Assembly (NCBI GenBank): GCA_018389105.1
Contig: JACATO010000992.1
Span: 62,001 to 126,000, forward strand
Source: Nautilus pompilius
Lineage: Eukaryota; Mollusca; Cephalopoda; Nautilida; Nautilidae
Direction: 5' to 3'
Length of the DNA: 64,000 nucleotides
Shown: piece after piece, positions 38,871-51,300 of the stretch
Numbering within the stretch: position 1 is the stretch's first letter
Layout of the letters: the number at the start of each line of letters is the position of its first letter
Position numbers and translations under genes: made by a program
The notes under the pieces: model-generated
Databases searched by the model: none
What the model saw: the letters and a program-made list of their open reading frames with translations, nothing else
Told to the model about the DNA's origin: nothing

Positions 38871-39120
38871 AACATTTAGAGCAAAAGAGAGAGGGGAGAA
38901 CCGCTAAGCTCTTGTTCTTGCTGATTGCCGTATGATCAAAATACAGATCACCACCAACAGGACGGACCTCCTGTGCTGGGGCCCTGTGGTGGCGCGTCAC
39001 CGCCCCAGCAGGAAGTAACATCCACGGTGTCACCCAGCAGTGATCGGAGATCATGAGGACTTCATCGGTAAACAGCGTCATGGATTCTCTCTCGCTATTT
39101 TAGTTGATTTCAGTTCCCTA

Positions 39121-39129
39121 ATGGACGAG
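39121..39129 (+). CDS. PCGF1: Candidate PCGF1 first coding exon (three codons)
   Basis: ATG GAC GAG followed by GTACAA gives a phase-0 donor that joins exon 2 (CTC ATG AAG ATC) as [13 protein letters not shown], close to the expected distance before the PHIVC of the RING. The donor is weak. Alternatives are an ATG at about 39052 ending TCG|GTAAAC (also phase 0), an upstream exon not seen, or initiation at the internal Met of exon 2 (MKIRIRD). A seven-codon upstream ORF (39079) ends just before this ATG. Confidence 0.35.
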
Positions 39130-39264
39130 GTACAATTTGATATTGTTCACAAGAAGCATAACCTGTTAGTTAGGGAACTGTAAGAGGAAACTGACGTGGC
39201 CCTGTCTGTCTAACGCAGCCGACAAAGTAAACATAGGAGAGATGAAATACCATCGGGCCGCCAA

Positions 39265-39327
<63 letters not shown>

Positions 39328-42300
39328 TATTTACTTATTGTTCAGTGATGTTTTTGCTCTTGTTTTCTTTTTCTCTTAGGTTGTTTTTTTTTTCTTTTCT
39401 GAACATGCATAAGTTGCTTAATTATATCGCATTTTTAGAATTATTCCCTTAAAATTTTTGTTATTGTTCGAATTCTAAATGTAATATCACTATTAGTGTT
39501 AATATTATTCATTATTGTATGCATTAAATAATATCTGTACTGCTAGCCCGCCAAATGTGTGTTTGACTTCATGTTCTGGTAGCACTTTACGATTTTGTTC
39601 TCAAGAGTAGTCTCTAGTGACCAAGAGTGACCGAGGTTTGTCTTTAGTGACCAAGAGTGACCGAGGTTTGTCTCTAGTGACCAAGAGTGACCGAGGTTTG
39701 TCTTTAGTGACCGAGGTTTGTCTTTAGTAACCAAGGTTTGTCTCTAGTGACCAAGAGTGACCGAGGTTTGTCTTTAGTGACCGAGGTTTGTCTCTAGTGA
39801 CCAAGAGTGACCGAGGTTTGTCTTTAGTGACCGAGGTTTGTCTTTAGTGACCAAGAGTGACCGAGGTTTGTCTTTAGTGACCGAGGTTTGTCTCTAGTGA
39901 CCAAGAGTGACCGAGGTTTGTCTCTAGTGACCAAGAGTGACCGAGGTTTGTCTTTTAGTGACTAAGAGTGACCGAGGTTTGTCTCTAGTGACCAAGAGTG
40001 ACCGAGGTTTGTCTTTAGTGACCAAGAGTGACCGAGGTTTGTCTTTAGTGACCAAGAGTGACCGAGGTTTGTCTCTAGTGACCAAGAGTGACCGAGGTTT
40101 GTCTCTAGTGACCAAGGTTTTCTCTGGTGACCGAGGTTTGTCTCTAGTGACCAAGAGTGACCGACGTTTGTCTTTAGTGACCGAGGTTTGTCTCTAGTGA
40201 CCAAGAGTGACCGAGGTTTGTCTTTAGTGACCAAGGTTATATATCGGAAAACATTTTTCGTTACTGTTTATTTGCAGTCAGCAATAATTAAATATGCAAA
40301 CTGTTGCTTGCAGAAACTGGGCCAAGCTTTATTATTTAACGTACAATAGCATTCACGTAAAGCTATTTGAGTATTAATTGTATTAATTAGCTTTAGCTGC
40401 TTTAAATTATATAGGTACAACACATAGCTCGTTTTTTTTCTTTTTTCATCATCCAGTGATTTAAATTCTTTAGCCACCACTCTGAAAAACATTTTGGGTT
40501 CTGTTTACTTTTTAGTTTGGGAGATACTATGAGGCAGGAAATTTTAATTCATGAACAGTCTCTTACCCCTAGTGAAAAATACAAATTTTTCAATTTAAGA
40601 AAAAAAGAGTAATTTACTATGATGCTATTAATGGTAATTCATCTCATTCTTTTGTGAACTAAAGAAATACTTTTGAATATCAAGTTGTTCAGATGGTTCA
40701 GCTACTTGATAAATGTTATAAAGTATTTGTTCAAAGCCCTTGATAATATAAATACTAGATCTCTTCCCTCAAGCATCTTTGACTTAAAGCAGACAAATTT
40801 TTTTCTGAATAATACAATTGTAAAAAGTATTAAAATTTCTACATACTCTATGCTTAGCCCTTTTCTAATAACCCATTTCCCTTTTTAAATAAAGATTCTA
40901 CACATATAGGTTAAGACTTTGCTGAGCTATATTCTTATACACTGGTAGAGGATATTGTTTTTTTTTAATGTTTTAGCTGAATTTCCTTGCATTTCTAACA
41001 ACTTGTTTTCATTTCTTTCAAATTTAACTATTTTCTGTATTAACATTTGCATAGATTTTTGCATCATCTACAAATGGTTTTACATCAGTGATAGAATAGG
41101 CTCCAAAACTAAACCTTGGGGCATCTCACTACATCACACTATAAACTTACATGCCAAACCATTTCAAAGTGTCTAATCTATTATAGTAGATGCTTAAAAC
41201 TATTGAAAGCTGATGAATGCATCACCATTAACCTTTGTAATGGTATTTATATAAAAAACAAATTTTGTGAATTATAATGATAACAGCTACTTTATTAATG
41301 ACCATGCATAAGAAAAAAGTGATCTGCAAAATGAGGAATGAGAAAGATGTCTAGGTGGATTAATCTTTTTAGAATAATTAGCAAGAGATTTATTAACAAA
41401 AAGCATCTACCTGAAAGTAAACATCAACTAGATAGTTTTGCAAAAAGGTTTATTAAAATTTCTAAAAGGATATTTACTGTAAATCTCTCTAATTTAATAT
41501 TTTCTGTAGTTTCAGGCATAATCATTCTTGATCAACTGTTACCTTGGTTTATGCAAGTTAGACAGGAACCATTATTGGATATGAGAGCATTGTTGCAAGT
41601 TGAATATACTCTTTTATTTTTTAAAAAGTTATATTTTTTATTTTTGAAATGTTGGAAATTCTACAATTTAAATAAATAAACTGAAGTGGTTCAATTTTTT
41701 GTTTTTGTGAAAGAAATTCAACTTAGTTATACAAGTTTTTCCATCTGTTTTTGTAATAACAAACTTACAAGGTTTTTCTAATAGATATTTAAATTGAAAC
41801 AAAAACTGGATAACAGTAATAAAAATGTTTAACTGATGAATAACCATACCTTGTTCAATAAAAATTATTTTTGCTCATTAAAAATTTGCTAGAGTTAAAA
41901 AGTAACATGTTTTGTTTTCAATTTTCCAGCTCATGAAGATCCGGATACGAGATGTAAACCCCCATATTGTGTGTTCTCTCTGTGCTGGCTATTTCATTGA
42001 TGCAACTACTATTACTGAATGCTTACATACATGTAAGCTTTATTTTTTTTAAAATTTATTATTAAAAACTGATCTTTTTTATATGCAGTAGGTAGTTCTC
42101 CATTGTGGTGAGAATAATTTTGGTAGATAGATCACAAAAAAAGATAGCAAACAGTAGAAGGCACCTTTCAAATGGAATTGTTTGCAGAAAAGTACCTGAC
42201 AATACACTATGATCACAAACAGATCATGACAGACTGAGCCAGCAGACGTGTGAAACATGTCACAAGTAACACACATTACTGTCATCCAAGTCACACAAAT

Positions 42301-45300
42301 CTTCATCAGTGGGCAATACACATCTGCTTCCTCTTGAATATGTACCAGCAGCTATGCATTACGGACTTTGGCAGCAGGTCAGCTGTCTGTAAATCTTTTT
42401 CAGGTGCCTGGAGACTCATGAATGGAGAAGCCATCAATGTCATCCAACAAATATTTCACTTTTTTTGCTACAGATGGCAAGATATAGGCATCACTTCACT
42501 TCACTTGTCCAATAACCCATAGGTCATTGGTGTACCTTGAGAGGTGTCTAGGGCATTTTACAGCCTGGCAGAGACAGGTATTACAGAAATCTAAAAAAAA
42601 AAGCTATATTTCCTCATGCATAATTCTGACAGTTTAGATTTCTGGAGATGGTGTCATGGTCTGGAGCATGTTTAGCTTTGACATGTGGTCCCTCATTGCA
42701 AAGCCAGGTGACATCATGTGAACATCTCAGTATTGAGACAGATCAAATCCATCCTGCAATACTGTTTCTGTATATAGATGGCGATGGATGTTTCAAGGTG
42801 ACAGGACTGGTCTACTGAACATGAATGAGGTTTTATGCCAAATCCCCTGATCTCACTCGCTGAAAATTTGCCTTCAGAGCTCACCCTCACCCAGCAATTG
42901 GACCAATTATGCATGGTGCTGGTGGATGAGTGGTTACAACTATCATGGCCAAAGATGATTATGCCCATTATTAAGGCCATTTAATGTTTTGGCCAGGCAG
43001 TACACACACAATATATTAGTGATTGTGTTTATACTTTTACATGTATGTATAATGTCTGCAAGTATGTATATTTTTTCAGTTTGCAAAAGTTGCATTGTGA
43101 AATACCTCCAGAGCAGTAAAAACTGTCCGCAGTGTAATGTGAGGATCCATGAAACCCAGCCCCTAGCCAACCTTCGAGCTGATCGAACCCTGCAGGACAT
43201 TGTTTACAAACTTGTTCCAGGACTGTTTGAAAGTGAGTTGGTCCTTGAAAGTTGTCAACCAAAATTCACAAGTCTCCATGTCCTAATTTTGTTATGCCTA
43301 AAATCAGTCTGATGTTATATGTCTGCTAAAATATCACAAACTGTTAATGTACAGGTTATATTTGTATAATAGGTTCAATACAGTTTACCTTTTTCTTTTT
43401 TTTTTTAACTAATTCCATTTATTAATAATCAGTTAGAAAGACTGTGGCTGGCAAATGTGTGTGGTGCTGGGTGATCTGACTACTTAGATTCACCTACTCA
43501 CAGATTTTACTTTTGAGAAATAGATTTGCTATCAACCTCTAATGATTCATTGCACATAAAAGATGCTTAAGATCCCTGTTTTGTATAATTAATGATCGTT
43601 TGGATTTTCAACAGAAATAGATCTCTGCAAGTTTTTTAGATAAACTTGAGCTTTTGTTAAAGTTGTAAAAACTTCCTTTTGAAACAAAAAAACAAAACAA
43701 ACTTGCAGTGCAACTGCTGGTAAATTTCCTTTTAATTCTCAGAGTTTTTAATTGAAAGTCTGTTTATCATACCGTCAGGACCAAAAGGAAGGTTCAGTTG
43801 TATGCCAGAGATTATCCTTGCATGTGTACATGGGCCACCCTGACCCCCTTGAACTGAGAAATGGTGCACTAGCTGATGGTCTGGCGTATGCACGAGTATT
43901 GGTGATAGCAGTTACTGTTGTAAAGGAAATTCATTTATACCTTTTGTTAACCAAAAGGAACTGTTTGCATTTCATTTCAGGTGTCTGAGAAGTGAATGTA
44001 CTATGCTGTCTGTTGAAATGTTAGAAGTGAACAAAATCATGGATACTTTTTGATATTGAAAATCCTTTGGAAAAGGGTTAATACCTCTCCCTGCCAATCG
44101 ATTCCAGGAAGCTTTGTACTTTTTACTTTGTCCAAAGAAAAAGAAAAAAAAAAATGGTTGTGTGTATCAGGAGGAACATTTTCATCAGCTGGCTGAGTTG
44201 CTTGATTTTGGTAGAATGCAGGCTTTTAGAGAACTGCTTTCTATTTTTTAAAAAATGTTTTGAAGTATATGAAAGAAACAAATTAGGAGGTGATAGTTGT
44301 TGATCTTCAGCCCTGAGAAATGGCAATCTAATAACTAGTTACAGTTTTTATGATTTTATTGTTTAAAAACCCCTTTATATGTGAAATGATGTTGAACTGT
44401 ACAAGGGTCACCTTAAGATCAAAACTTTTGTTTTTTCAGCCACACGGGTCCCTGACACTAATGAGGTTTCAGTATTTATGCAGATTTTTCTTCTTTAACA
44501 TAATGGCAACATGGTCATTGATTTGGATTATTTGAAATGGTAGAATAAATATACTTTAGTGCTCTAATTATATTTGCCTTCTGAAAGGGGCCACTGATGA
44601 AGGTTTGTCTATATATGGTATGGGCATATCATCGGCTGTTGATTATAGATGTTCTTAATGTTTTTATAAACTTTGTGATGGTGTCTTAAGATTGAGCTTT
44701 TGGTTCCAAGATAACATCGTCTTTCAGGTAATTTTATCATTAATATTTTATTTGTAATGATTTGGGGAAACCGGATTAAATTAACTAAACTAAAGCAGTG
44801 CAGATTCATGTCTACATACATGAATGTAATATGAACATTTTTCAAACAGATAACAAAATGTATGGTCTCTAACGGTTTCTCATTTTTTCAGAAATCAAAA
44901 GTTGTTATATGAATCATTGTGATGTTGGTGAGTTGAGGTTATGGAATAATAGATGTTTGTTCTCTTGGTAAGACTTCAGTGGTTGGTTACTCTCTCTCTC
45001 TCTCTGTCTGTCTGTCTGTCTGTCTGTCTCTGTCTGTCTCTCCATCTCTCTCTCTCTCATCAGTCTAAGCTCAGTTTCATGTCCTTTCTTTGTACTAACA
45101 GATGAAGAGAAGAGGAGGGATGAGTTTTATAACTCCAGAGGTTTGGGCAATGAGAAGAAAGACGGTAAGTTTAGCCACACCTTCTCTTATTATTTTTTTC
45201 TAGTTGGTGTGCATGGGAGTGAGTTAGTTTAGTTCTTGGTTAACTTAGTAATACTTTGTAGTGATCTTACTTTTTAAGTTTTAGTAAATAGAAATATTTC

Positions 45301-48300
45301 TCATCAACATTAGGGATGGACAAATCAACTGTAGCAACTGTTATTTAACTACAGAGTTGATTTGTTGCTAAGCTATTTATTTTATGTGAGTCAGGTTTTT
45401 GCTTTGTTCTGCTTGTTTACTTTTTTACTTAATAGCTTGACATGATAGATCAGTCTGTTCTTTAGTTGATACTACTACCTGTTCCCAGAAAGCCTGGGAA
45501 AAGTAAGTCAGGGTTTGCTTTTGCATGTCTGCATTTAGCTCTCTTTGATGGTTGTCTGTAAGTGGTGCATTTTCATGTATACGTTTTTGAAAATGTATTA
45601 TTTATTAATACTGTTATTTTTAATATAGTGTTATTAGTTTCATTATTCTTAGGGAAACTTTGTAAAAACTAAATCTTGCAAATTCATCTTTCTGATGAAG
45701 CTGTAAAATGTAAGTCTCAACTTTCATTGGTTAAAAAAGAACAAAGGAATTGACTGCTTATGATTTACATGCAAATCTATGTAAAGGAAAGGCAGGGAGA
45801 TTTAATGGGCAACTGAGGGGTTGGACAGTTTAACGACAAATTAAGAATGCTTCCGAGAGGCTCAGAAACAGCTGTTGCTCTTGTGCAGGTATGCCTGACC
45901 TTCCCAGAAAGAGTAAACAAATCAATAGATTTAGTTTCCCCATTTTTCTGTTTGCAGAATGTTTGTTGTTTTCTGGAATAGTTCCACAGGCCTATTGTTT
46001 GCGTTTAAAGCTAGTTTCTTCCTGCTTGTCCCTACCTTTTTCCTAAGCATGGCAAAGTCTACCTTAAAGGAATGAATATCGTTAAAAACCTTTCACTTTG
46101 TTTTCACTGTCTTTTTTTGTTTTTTTAGGGGATGAAAACATGCTGCTGAAACCATCAATGATAGTAAACAGTCCTCACAGCCACCAATACAAGTACGATG
46201 AGCAGATCTGTCTCTGTCTGGAACGATACAGGTACATTAGTCACGCGCATGACATACTGTTGAAACCTGTGCTTACTAGTTTTGTGGACTGCTGTCCTGA
46301 CTTTGGGCATCATTTCATGGCAGGAAGCTAGAAGGGAGAGGTGTGTGGCCTCAGCCTTGGTGACTGAAGTATATCACAGCTCACGTCTGAAATGAGCACG
46401 CACACTGGAAATTTGCGTACAGTGCAGTTTGGGTGCACGTGTCTATTTGCATATGTGATGCCCAACAGGACATAAATACGAGAGGTTTGGGCACATGGGC
46501 ATACAGAGACTCAGTGTACTTCACAAGGAAAATTAATAATGGCAAAATACGGAAATATTTCTGAATTTGACCTGGATGGAGATAATTGATACAATTATAC
46601 AGAAAGGTTAGAATTTGTTTTTGTAGCTAATTCAATTACTAAGGATACCCAGAAAGAAGCAATTTTGTTGAGGACTGAAATGCAAATTAAATGCCACCAG
46701 AACGAGGCCCTGTACTTATACAGGAGAGACAGTTATTCCAGTAGGCACACTTTTTTGGTTAATATAATGAGCAGCTCAAACAACTCTGTCTCCTCGTAGC
46801 TCCTGGAGAAGGTCCAGCAATAAGATCGGGGAACTATTTTCATGATCAAGGATGTAACCAAAGACACCCACAAGTTGCTGAAACAGTTTCCATAAGTGTT
46901 CGAAGCTGAATTAGGGGCAATGAAAGGTATAGGAGGGTATATTGAACTGGACAACAATGTCAAACCAACATTTCGTAAAACAAATCCAGTTCCATATGCC
47001 TTACATGACCAGAAGAACAGAATTAGATTGGTTAATCCATGGAGATATTTGTGTACCAGTAATCCATGCTAAATGGGCTATACTAGTAGTTCCAGTAATC
47101 AAGTCGGATAGCAGCATCTGAGTTTATGAAAATTACAAGCAAACAATGAATTGAGATGCCACATAAAGCTGAGGACTTATTTGCAACCTTAGCAGGGTTG
47201 GGGGGGGGGGTCACAAAATTAAACCTTGCTTTTGCATATCAGCATTTGTTGCTAGACAGGAGCTCATGTGTACTTCTTAGAGTGAACATGCATTGAGGGT
47301 TATTTGAACCTATCAATTACAATTTGGGTACGCTCATTCAGGGATTTTTCAAAGGGAGATGAAGCAGATCGGATCAGCAAGGTGCCTTGATATCGTAGTC
47401 ACTGGACGCAATGACTCAGAGCCCCTTAAGAATCTTGCAGAGGTGCTAAAAGCTATTTTTGAATGAGGTTTGCAATTAAAACATTACAAATGCATATTCA
47501 TGACACTGCTGGACAAATACTTGGGATTCGAGATCAAGGATGGGGTAGCTCCAGTAGAAAGAAAACTGAATGCCATGAAAAATGGACCAGATCCGGAAAA
47601 CACAGCTTGGATGAAACCATTTCTTGGTATGGTAAATTATTCCCATTGATGTCTGCTAAGTCTTGCTAACACTCTTGAACTATGCAAAGGTAAGAACTTG
47701 AAGTGGGGGGGAAAAGAGGAGCAATCTGCTTTTGAGACTGCGAAGAATTTGTTATGGTTGCTACAACGTTTACTTTATTATAACTTAAGAAAGCCATTAC
47801 TGTTTGTCTTGTGATGATTCACCATGTTGAATAGGTGAAATTCTAGCCCCATGTTATGCAGGACGATAGTGAGAAACTCATAATGTACATGTCTCAAACA
47901 CTTTCACCAGCAGAATGGAACTACTATCCAATTGAAAAGGAGGGACTGACAGTAAAAAAGCTGCATCAGTAGCTGTATGGATGAAAATTTACCATAGTAA
48001 CAGATCACAAATTTTTGCTTGGTTTATTTGCTGAAGACACCAATTCTAACTCTGACTCTGCGGCTTGAATACAGTGTTGGATATTACATTTAAGTACACG
48101 CAACTACACCTTGCGTTATCGCAGTGGGTTGGGCATTGCCAATGCGTACTGCATGAGCTGGTTGCTGATTGAATCACCTGAATCATCTAGTCTAAGCTGT
48201 GAGGTTCTCACGATCAACCTGTCTTTCCTTTCTTCGTCAAATGCTAGATGGTCATGCCTGCTGCCTGTGCAAATGCAACCAGCCATCCACTGAAGCTCCC

Positions 48301-51300
48301 CATTGAGCCATAGAGCTGCTGCCTCAGGTTTGTCCAGTCAATCCACATGACTCGTCTGTGGGCATCCTGGTGGGGGGATGGTGTTGGAGGAGGTGTTTGT
48401 TGGTCATCGGGCCAGTGTCACTAGGGCATCTGTCCGTCTGGCCAACAAGTGTTGCCACTCTTGTTTTTTGTTTTTGCCTCTGTCCTATCTGAATACCTGG
48501 AAGTCCCTCATGCTGAAGCATTGAGTTTCCTTTGGATGTGTTGCCTGTAGGCAGGCGACATCAGTGGATTCCTGGTGAAGTCTCTCTGCAAGAGGAATCT
48601 TTTTGTTGTAAACTCCCTCTGCATTCCACCAGATTATGTTGACATTTTTTTTCCATTGGTGTCTTCTCAGAGCCAGTAGATTTTTCTCCCTTGCACCCTG
48701 CCTCCTGGCTGCGTAGCCCTGGTAGCTGAGGGCCCAGTGGAACTCCAGAGGACAAGCACCACAACGTGTAGCACGAGTGAGATTCATCATGAAGCGAAAA
48801 ATGCATGAGGTTTATGGTACCACAGGGGTCCTGCTTCTGCATCTCCAGCCATTGGATGTTTATCAGGGTCCCTCCCCTAGACCATTCGCCTGCCAGAGCT
48901 TGGTCTACCCTCCTAGAAAGGTTGCTTGCCATAGCTATCGAGTTCTTTTCACCTACTGCAGATGGCCAGGGCTTTTTTCTCTTTTTTGTTTGTCTTGCCG
49001 TGTTCTCAGCCTTCCACAGAGCCTGCTGGGGTCACCTCCATGGTCTCTTCCACCAAGTCCACCAAAGCCAGTCTTCTTCACCTGCTTTATCCTGCCTGCC
49101 AGAGCAATTTACCAGAATGTGGCCGCTGTGCATGCTACAGCTTCTTGAAGCCTGCAGGTGAGAGCTAGGTATCAGGTGGGGATCAAAGGTGGGTGAGTTA
49201 CCCCTGAAAGGACTCAACAGGCTCCCCTACCAGATGTGTTCCCACCCATGACCATACACCCCATGGACCTGTCTCATTCACTTGATTTGGCTGAAAAAGT
49301 GAAGTTCGCTAACTGTGATCCAGTTATGAGCCAAGTCAGAGAGTTTGTTCAACAGGGATAACCAACCAGTAGGAACATTGGCAAGGACCTACTTATGATA
49401 GCCTAGCACAGGCATCAAATAGAGAAAATGGCACATTCACAATGATTGTGCAGGTCCATTCTTAGGTAAGATGTTTTAATCATTTCAGATGCGTATTCAT
49501 ATACGAGCTGTGAATTGAGTCACCTCTGAGACACCTGTTACCAGACTGAGGCCTGCTTTTGCAATCCATGGATTACCCCAGGTACATGTTCCAAGGGTCT
49601 AGTTTTGCAAGCGACAAGTTTGAAGATTTCCTGAGTAAAAATGCCATCAGACACTTTACCTCAGCCCCATACCATCCATTGACTAATGGACTAGCAGAGA
49701 GAATGGTGCAGACAGTTAAATCCGCACTAGAAAGCAGACACTCAAGACATACGCTCATCAGATTTTAGTTCACTTATCGAATCTCTTCCCATACTGCAAT
49801 TTTTGGTATCGTCAATGCAACTGCTTATGAACAGTCAGCTGAATTCAGCCTTCAGCAGGATTAAGCCAAATGTGGACAAGCATTTCAAAATGGGCTAAGA
49901 AAAGCGATTCCACAATGATGATCAGTGACAATAAGACAGATTGCAATAAATTATAATATGGTTTGTGTCCCATGCTATACATCAGAGTTAAATGGATCCC
50001 CGTGATTGTGGTTAGCAATGGGCCAGTATCTTATGTAGTTAAAGGACTAGGAATGGGGAAATGAGGAAGTGTGTAGATCAATGGTATTGGCAATTTGGTG
50101 ATGAGATAGAGAGTTATTTGCTAAAAGCACCACATCGGGAAGTGCTGCCATTGTCGGGGTTTATGGTGCCCAGCTCACCAAATTTACAATCACTGGAAAC
50201 CCAGCAAATGATACCTCAGTTATCTCTACCCAATCACCAATGGATGTTGCTACCTCACCATTGTACAAGGGGCTATCACCACCAGTCACTCAGCCATGAC
50301 ACAGTTTGTGTCTAAGGCACTTCCCGGGTCATCTGGAGGTCTATGAGCTGGGACTGGTGACACGTGTTATGGCAGTATGGGTGTGTGTGTATGTGTGTCG
50401 TGTCTTTGTGCAAGGTGAAAGGCAGGGTATAATTACAGGAGGATGTGGGCATGCAAGTTCCACCAGCATACTTCAGCGACCAAAGGTGCAGGCCAGTCAT
50501 GTTACCCGTCGAATCTTCAACACACATTACCCAGAAAACTTTACCAGAACTCTCTATTTCTGGATACCAGAGAGCCCGGAAGAAACCCAAGAGGTGGTCA
50601 GCTGGCACAGGAGAATATAGAGAAACCATGCTACTAGGGAGGTACACCAATCTGAGCCAGTCCCAGCCAGTGTTCAATCTCAGGTCTGGACTATAGTCAT
50701 CCAGTAGTTTATCACTGAAATTCTGCGCTGCCCATCCTGTGTTTTAAAGATCATCCTTGTTTAGCATTAATATTCTCATTGTCAGTGACATAGACTGTGT
50801 TTATACAAGATGTGTGAAGATGAACACAGGTTACACATTTTGATGATCATTTCTTTTCTTTTTTCACCAGCACTCAGTGCGTACGATACCATATTGGAGA
50901 GTTTCAGCTCCGACCCTTAGAGAAGAAATTTGTCCGATGCTCAATCAGAGTACTTATCTCACAGGTGAAGTCACTACTGAGGAAGAAGTTAGGCATACCT
51001 GAGGAACTGGATGTAGGTGGTATAAACCATTTTTTGTGGTAGGGTGGGCATTTTAAAATTTAACGTATGAAAGATCAGATCCTAGCACTGCTAACAGATA
51101 AGAGATATCTCTCTTTTCCAACATTACCAAGAAAAGTCATTGTTACAGTTGGATATCATGGCGATGATTCACAGATGTTCTGGCACCCTTCGCTCTCTGA
51201 CAGATGTCTGCAGCAACCAGTGTTAACGCTATTTAGGGGTTTTTCTCCATGCAAGTGTGTGTTTGTTTTTCGTAAAGACACCTGAACCACTCCACGCATG

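Larger units (their letters stand above)
38200..39120. promoter_or_regulatory. GC-rich bidirectional promoter candidate between HPS1 and PCGF1
   Basis: This is the only clearly GC- and CpG-rich stretch in the window (38200-38560 and 38930-39080), including an 11-C run and a GCGGCGCGGCGCCG core at 38487-38512. It lies between the HPS1 start codon (minus strand, 38440) and the candidate PCGF1 first exon (plus strand, 39121). Two opposed trinucleotide runs, AAT at 38656-38681 and TTA at 38841-38870, lie within it. Head-to-head start codons less than 700 bp apart suggest a shared promoter. No TATA box or named factor site is claimed. Confidence 0.5.

Noticed and set aside
38660..38875. Minus-strand ORF starting with poly-Ile
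   Set aside because: It is a translation of the TTA microsatellite.
39609..40236. CRISPR-like array or repetitive protein gene
   Set aside because: There are no unique spacers between repeats, the context is a eukaryotic intron, and open frames on both strands follow simply from a 30-bp unit.
50312..50677. Overlapping ORFs of 100-120 codons on both strands at 50.3-50.7 kb
   Set aside because: They lie in the tail of the gypsy relic and have no coherent domain; a GT-rich run inflates them.
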